The notes below the pieces were generated by a model. The model was not told the DNA's origin, searched no databases, and worked only from the letters and a program-made list of their open reading frames with translations. The position numbers were made by a program, and so were the translations under genes. Below are positions 59,801 to 64,000 of a DNA stretch of 64,000 nucleotides, in pieces; positions within the stretch are counted from its first letter, which is position 1, and every line of letters starts with the position of its first letter. Source of the DNA: Cristatella mucedo (lineage: Eukaryota; Bryozoa; Phylactolaemata; Cristatellidae); assembly GCA_009760855.2 (NCBI GenBank), contig WPIO01000044.1:1528001-1592000 (forward strand). Direction: 5' to 3'.

Positions 59801-60400
59801 ACAAGCTGAAATTCAATGAGCTCATTGTCTGTGTCTGATGCTATTTCGGCTCTGAAACCTTGTCCGTTTTAGCATACTTTCATAGTTGATCTGATGTACC
59901 TAACAGTTAAAACAATCACTTGGTAACAAGTAGTGACCCTGAACTATTTTGAAGTTCTTCAAGCGTTACACTTTAGCAGGTACTACGTCATGGTATAAAA
60001 GTTGAGCACACTAGTCAACTTCAAAGTAGGCAGCGGTCTTGCTCAATTTTGTTACAACAACTGCTCCAATCTTGGCTACAAGATCCCATCAAAGTGAGTG
60101 TTTGCATGAGAGACAGCTAGCTAACTATGGCTAATTTCTTCTTCAAACTTCCAAGCTCTTTAGTGTTAATGCATGAATTATTTTGCATGATGTTGTGCTA
60201 GTTATGTGTGTATGTGTTTGTCTGTTTCTCTTTATGTAGGTGAGAATGCTTGTAAGTGTGTTTGTATTTACATGTTTGAGTGTTCGAATTTATTGATACG
60301 TGTTCATACGCTCATCTGGTCCTCTTTGTGGTTGCGATTGTGTTTTAATATGTTTGTAGACACAGCATGCACATTGTTAATGTCGGCAGGTGCCTGTTTA
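59800..60400. other. Spacer, no feature seen
   Basis: AT-rich sequence becoming GT-rich toward 60200 onward. No gene or repeat copy was recognised. Confidence 0.35.
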
Positions 60401-60665
60401 GTAGGTGTGTGGCCACATGCCTGTTTAGTGTGTGTATGTGTGTATGTGTGTGTGTGTGCGTGCATGCATGCATGTGTGTTGTTACAAGCCGGTGTATGTG
60501 TATGCGTGTTTGGGCACACGCCTTAATGAATGTATGCATGTATGTATGTATGTATGTATGCATTTATTTATGTATGTGCGTATGTGTGTGTGTGCGTGCG
60601 TGTGTGGGAGCACAAGCCAGTTTAATGTGTTGCAGGCACCTGTTTAGTGTGTGTGGGCAGATACT
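60400..60665. repeat. GT- and ATGT-rich simple sequence with a short minisatellite look
   Basis: GTGTGT runs alternate with an (ATGT)n run at about 60533-60560. A phrase GTGTGTGGGCACA/GCCTGTTTAGTGTGTG recurs at 60405, 60425, 60610-60655 and, weaker, 60665-60725. The Cys/Val and His/Thr frames here are artefacts. Confidence 0.75.
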
Positions 60666-60779
60666 TCTTTAGTGTATTGACCAATGCCACTTTAATCCTT
60701 GGGGGTACACAGCCCTTTAGTGTGTGGGATCAAAATGAGATAAGAGAAATCTTATGTAAAGCACTCGGTAACTAGGGGG

Positions 60780-61560
60780 ATATAGACTGCTGCCACCATT
60801 GGCAGCTTGTTATTCAATGAACTCTGAATAAGAGATTCAAAAGACTGCTTCAAGGAGACTGCAAACTGTTTGAAATTGAAATATGAACTGGCGATAATGG
60901 CAACTTTACCACCAGTTTTGTTTGATCTAGGGGTATGAAAGAAGGAGATGCCTGATAGGAATTGTGGTCATTTATGCCGGACTGTTAGCTTATTTCATCC
61001 AGTTAGCCAATTTCAGTCAGTTAGCCTGTTTGCTGGTGAATTCGTTGATGAATGTTAACACAGCATTAGTCTGGGCATGACTTTATTTTGCCAACGTAAG
61101 AGACAGAGAGAAAGAGACAGGAGACAGACAGAGACAGACCGACAGAGACAGACCGAGACAAAAAGAGACAGAGAAAAGAGGTCCGGTCAGGCCTACCGGT
61201 AAGTTGAGAAGTAGAGAAATGTACGTCTGCTTAGCCCAAGTTGCAAGAGGGGAGTGGCCTTTGTCTTCTGCCACAAGACAGATTTAGGTTTGGGCATCTC
61301 TGACCTCGAGGGAGATTGACCAGACACACATAGCTGGCAAGTAATTGGGAAGCCAGCAGTTGCTATAAGCCAATTTCAGCCAGGTCTCTGCCAAGTCAAG
61401 AATATTGAGGTTTTCAGTAATCAAGTCATTTATCAGGGGTTATTGCACATTAAGCCAGATTTGCAATGACAAGCCTTAAGATGGGCCGCCGGGGTCATAT
61501 TATGACTGATGACCACTAAGTTAGAGATTCCTAGCAGTGCTTGAGGGAGATCGTTCAGGG
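60780..61560 (-). mobile_element. Family A LINE, endonuclease-side fragment
   Basis: It matches the 5' part of the copy at 7305-9895 (the blocks around 9585-9680 and 9790-9850), in the same minus orientation. The match is interrupted at 61085-61170 by a GAGACAGA simple repeat. No frame is preserved. Confidence 0.6.
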
Positions 61561-62190
61561 TAGTTTGAGACAAAGTCTCGACTTCTGTAACACCACTTGC
61601 AGATCTGCCTGCCTGTGCAATTAGGCATCACAGTGGGCCAACAACTCAGCAGGTAGTCCCCGTCAAGCAGCACGGCAACTTTAATCTGTCAAACATTTTT
61701 ACGTCTCTGCATTATTTGGCTCATGTCTACCAATAAGTGCTACCACTTTCGGGCTAGGCATCGTACCTCAATCTTTTCTTAATCAAATCTTCTAGCTACA
61801 CTTCATATGAAACTCTAATCCCTTTAAGACCATGCCTTTAGTTTGTATGCTCTCAAAACATGGAGCTCACTTCCACAGTGACTATCGTCACGACGTCTCC
61901 TAACTTGACGACATTTAAAAAGAAACTAAGAACCTACTTTAATTTTCAAAGCATTTAGTGGGTCGTATGATTCGTTTTTTGTACTTATGCATACTGAGAA
62001 TACGTAAGCTTCTACCCTGAGCATATTACCTCTAACCATTGTATGCTTGTCGACATTGAGCATGCTACTGTCAAACATTCGATTTTGCTTCCTTTGCAGC
62101 ATAACAGCATAGGTAAAGTGCCCAATTTCTCCAAGGCCACTATGCTGTGTATTACAATACTAATTATTATTAATATTATTGTGGGGGCAG
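61560..62190 (+). mobile_element. Family A LINE, decayed plus-strand 3' copy
   Basis: It starts at the codons for LDFCN and runs through the AKAS/SFS blocks and KKLRTYFNFQS to the 3' UTR and a weak ATT tail. The hairpin is degraded (ATTTCTCCAAGGCCACT). Confidence 0.7.
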
Positions 62191-62462
62191 ATGCCTGTAT
62201 TGTGTGAGTTGGAAAACACGTTCATTGTGTGTGCTTGTTCTACTGCATGAGTGTGTGTATTTATGTAGATCCGTTGTTTCTGTACACTATGTATTTGTAT
62301 GGCGGATGTGCACAAATATTTGTAATGGCATGGTATAGAGATCCTGCCAAGTATGTGTTTTTTTTATATGTTTGTTAATGCTTGCAAACTGGATCATGTG
62401 GATACTTTTGTTTTAATGCACAGCTATGCGAAAGTGTGTATGCTTGTGTATGTGTTCATAAA

Positions 62463-62872
62463 CCAGTTTCAGCTTGTTTGCGCAATCGGGTCCTGTGTGG
62501 ACAATAAATTAGCTGTTCCGTTCGACCTCTTGAAGACTGTTGGCGACAGAAGCTTTAGCTCTGCAGGTCCTAGACTCTGGAATTCGCTTCCACAATTCTT
62601 ACGCAACGACAACTACTTCTCTGCTGCCGACTATGGCTCATCTTTTTCAGCGGTCCGGAGCTGCTACTTCCACGCTACTCACTACCTCAACTGCTATCCT
62701 GACTCTACTATGCTTCCCACTTTCTCTTTGTTGTGTGTGACGAATTCTGTTGGCTACCGAATGCATACCGAAAGCCGCTTAGGCTGTAAGTGCGCTTTAC
62801 AAAACTCTCCTGCGTAACCCCTACATGGTCTTTATGACTTTGTAGAGTTACAGACGGAGATACATTACATTT
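62463..62872 (+). mobile_element. Family B LINE 3' end
   Basis: The plus-strand frame VDNKLAVPFDLLKTVGDRSF then SSAGPRLWNSLPQFLRN continues to LPTFSLLCVTNSVGYRMH and a stop at 62815-62817. It ends at ATACATTACATT. The C-terminal third of the family ORF is intact. Confidence 0.85.
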
Positions 62873-63229
62873 GCTAGTTAGCGAGTTCAATTGCCTCTAG
62901 AAAACAATATGTTTTGTTGAGCAAGGCCTGCCTGCATGGATTTTTGAAGCAATGTCTTTTGTCTAGTTAGTTGTGAGTCACAAATTTGTCATGTGCTATT
63001 CGAAGAAATAGCTGGGTCTTCTTGACCGATCTTCATTCGACCACAGAATTTCCAGTATTTTTTATGTGCTTTTGAATACCTGTACTTGTGCCACATTTGC
63101 TAACAATACAAACAGCTATGTTCAAAAATGTGGGCCTCTTCGTTTTTGGTGACATGGTGAATACTTAGGTTATTAGCTTCAGTTTCAAAATGCCAGTGTC
63201 ATTTTTAATAAGTCAGTGGATCTCGTAAA

Positions 63230-63640
63230 GTGAGTGGTGAGTTCCATGCTTTGGGAACAACAAGCGAATGGATTTTCAGAGGATTTGCGTTCGGTTAGGG
63301 TTAGTCCAACAACATGAGCCAGAGGAGTGGACTATACCTTTTGTCTAGATTTACCTGGAAGTTGCTCGAATGAGTATCCCAAAGCTAAAGAATGAACGGC
63401 CTAAAACTCAGTTTCAAAACCTTTAAGTCAGTGGAGTGCTTGAGTGTTATAATAATATAAATAATAATAATATTACGTTTGATATAGCAGCAGTGAACTC
63501 AACCTCTTTCTAGGCACTTTACATTTGCTGCAAGGGAAGCACGATCGAGTAGTTAGTAGGAGCATGCTCAATAGACAACAAGAACAACATTGTTAGGGGT
63601 GACATGCACAGAAGAATCATATCTGGGTTAGTCTCACTGC
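63230..63640 (-). mobile_element. Two family A-related pieces, one inserted next to the other
   Basis: 63230-63445 is a diverged minus-strand C-terminal region (AGTTCCATGCTTTGGGAACA, AGAATGAACGGCCTAAAACT). At 63450 a (TAA)n tail with the hairpin and about 120 bases of a second, better-preserved minus-strand copy begins. After 63640 I see no feature up to the window end. Confidence 0.65.
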
Positions 63641-64000
63641 CAGATCTGCGGCAAATGTCGGCTGTGACAAGAGTCTGAGCCCCATCGGCTTCTCATCGCA
63701 GACGAATTCGGACCCAGTGTCTGCTGCAAAATGTTTTCTAAAAATGTTTCACTGTCTATGCTTGCGTTTTCGGTATTACAGGTAAATTGCCTTGTGTGCC
63801 TAGCTAATAGGCCTGCCAATCTACACTACTGAGTGATATCGTACACCACTCTCTCGAGATATCTTGCTGCTGAATGAATCTAGCTTTGTCTAGTCTTTGA
63901 TTGTCGGTAATCAATATCTGATCATTAGTGCCACATCACAACTGTGCTTTCGGTTCTCAGACGTTTGCCTCAGTGGGCGATAGCCACAGTTTCTGGATAT

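Noticed and set aside
60206-60672. Cys/Val-rich open frames resembling a cysteine-rich peptide
   Set aside because: They come from GTGTGT and ATGT simple sequence and overlap in several frames.
61083-61274. Minus-strand frame with a Ser/Leu-rich hydrophobic end
   Set aside because: It is encoded by a GAGACAGA simple repeat inside a dead LINE fragment.

Overview
This is animal (metazoan) nuclear DNA from an invertebrate I cannot name. The evidence is split genes with GT-AG introns, sushi/CCP and CUB-like extracellular modules, L2-like and R2/NeSL-like LINEs, hAT and Tc1/mariner-type MITEs, tRNA-derived SINEs and long dinucleotide runs. There are no operons, bacterial-style genes, rRNA genes or CRISPR arrays. 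Most of the window is transposon remains in every stage of decay, with a few host exons between them.

Host-like coding content. (a) A modular extracellular-protein gene on the + strand. It has two tandemly duplicated sushi exons (92-353, 3830-4091) and Ser/Thr-rich linker exons at 9935-10011, 14712-15087 and 15421-15593. Intron phases let the second sushi exon and the three linker exons join in one frame. Possible further exons lie at 16050-16220, 18941-19081 (Cys-containing), about 24718-24910 (CUB-like) and 49026-49293 (Cys-rich, strong splice sites). (b) Two intact single-exon genes of about 250 codons, 37470-38216 (+) and 50656-51441 (-). They are divergent but collinear relatives of each other and match no family I know. 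They are the best candidate here for something undescribed. (c) A weak membrane-protein ORF at 35129-35407 (-).

Mobile elements. 'Family A' is an L2-like LINE with an AP endonuclease, an RT with a YADD core, a 3' hairpin and an (ATT)n tail. It has about 15-20 copies or fragments. The longest readable ones are 20900-23592 and 52276-53733, and two near-identical copies at 10402-11990 and 56323-57286 suggest recent activity. 'Family B' is a second CR1/L2-like LINE with an (ACATT)n tail, in about eight copies. Two decayed LINEs of the restriction-like-endonuclease group lie at 12800-14000 and 45850-46030. Others are a SPIN-like hAT MITE with a perfect 8-bp target duplication (20036-20222), a Tigger/mariner-type MITE (28731-29374), three tRNA-derived SINEs (20676, 48840, 49520) and an inverted-repeat element (55217-56167) that encloses a TTTAGGG-type telomere-like array.

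Layout. 0-6.6 kb: tandem 3.7-kb duplication carrying the sushi exons. 6.6-12.8 kb: L2-like copies. 12.8-16.2 kb: R2/NeSL-like remnant, then Ser/Thr-rich exons. 16.3-18.7 kb: head-to-head family B copies. 19-25 kb: SPIN, SINE, longest L2-like copy, CUB-like segment. 27-30 kb: microsatellites, L2-like copy, mariner MITE. 31-36.5 kb: family B copies around a degenerate array of about 170-bp repeats. 37-40 kb: first orphan gene and a long AT palindrome. 42-46 kb: decayed L2-like copy. 48.8-51.5 kb: SINEs, Cys-rich exon, second orphan gene. 52-64 kb: more LINEs and the telomere-like array. All calls were made by eye. Splice sites and repeat edges are approximate unless a target duplication fixes them.
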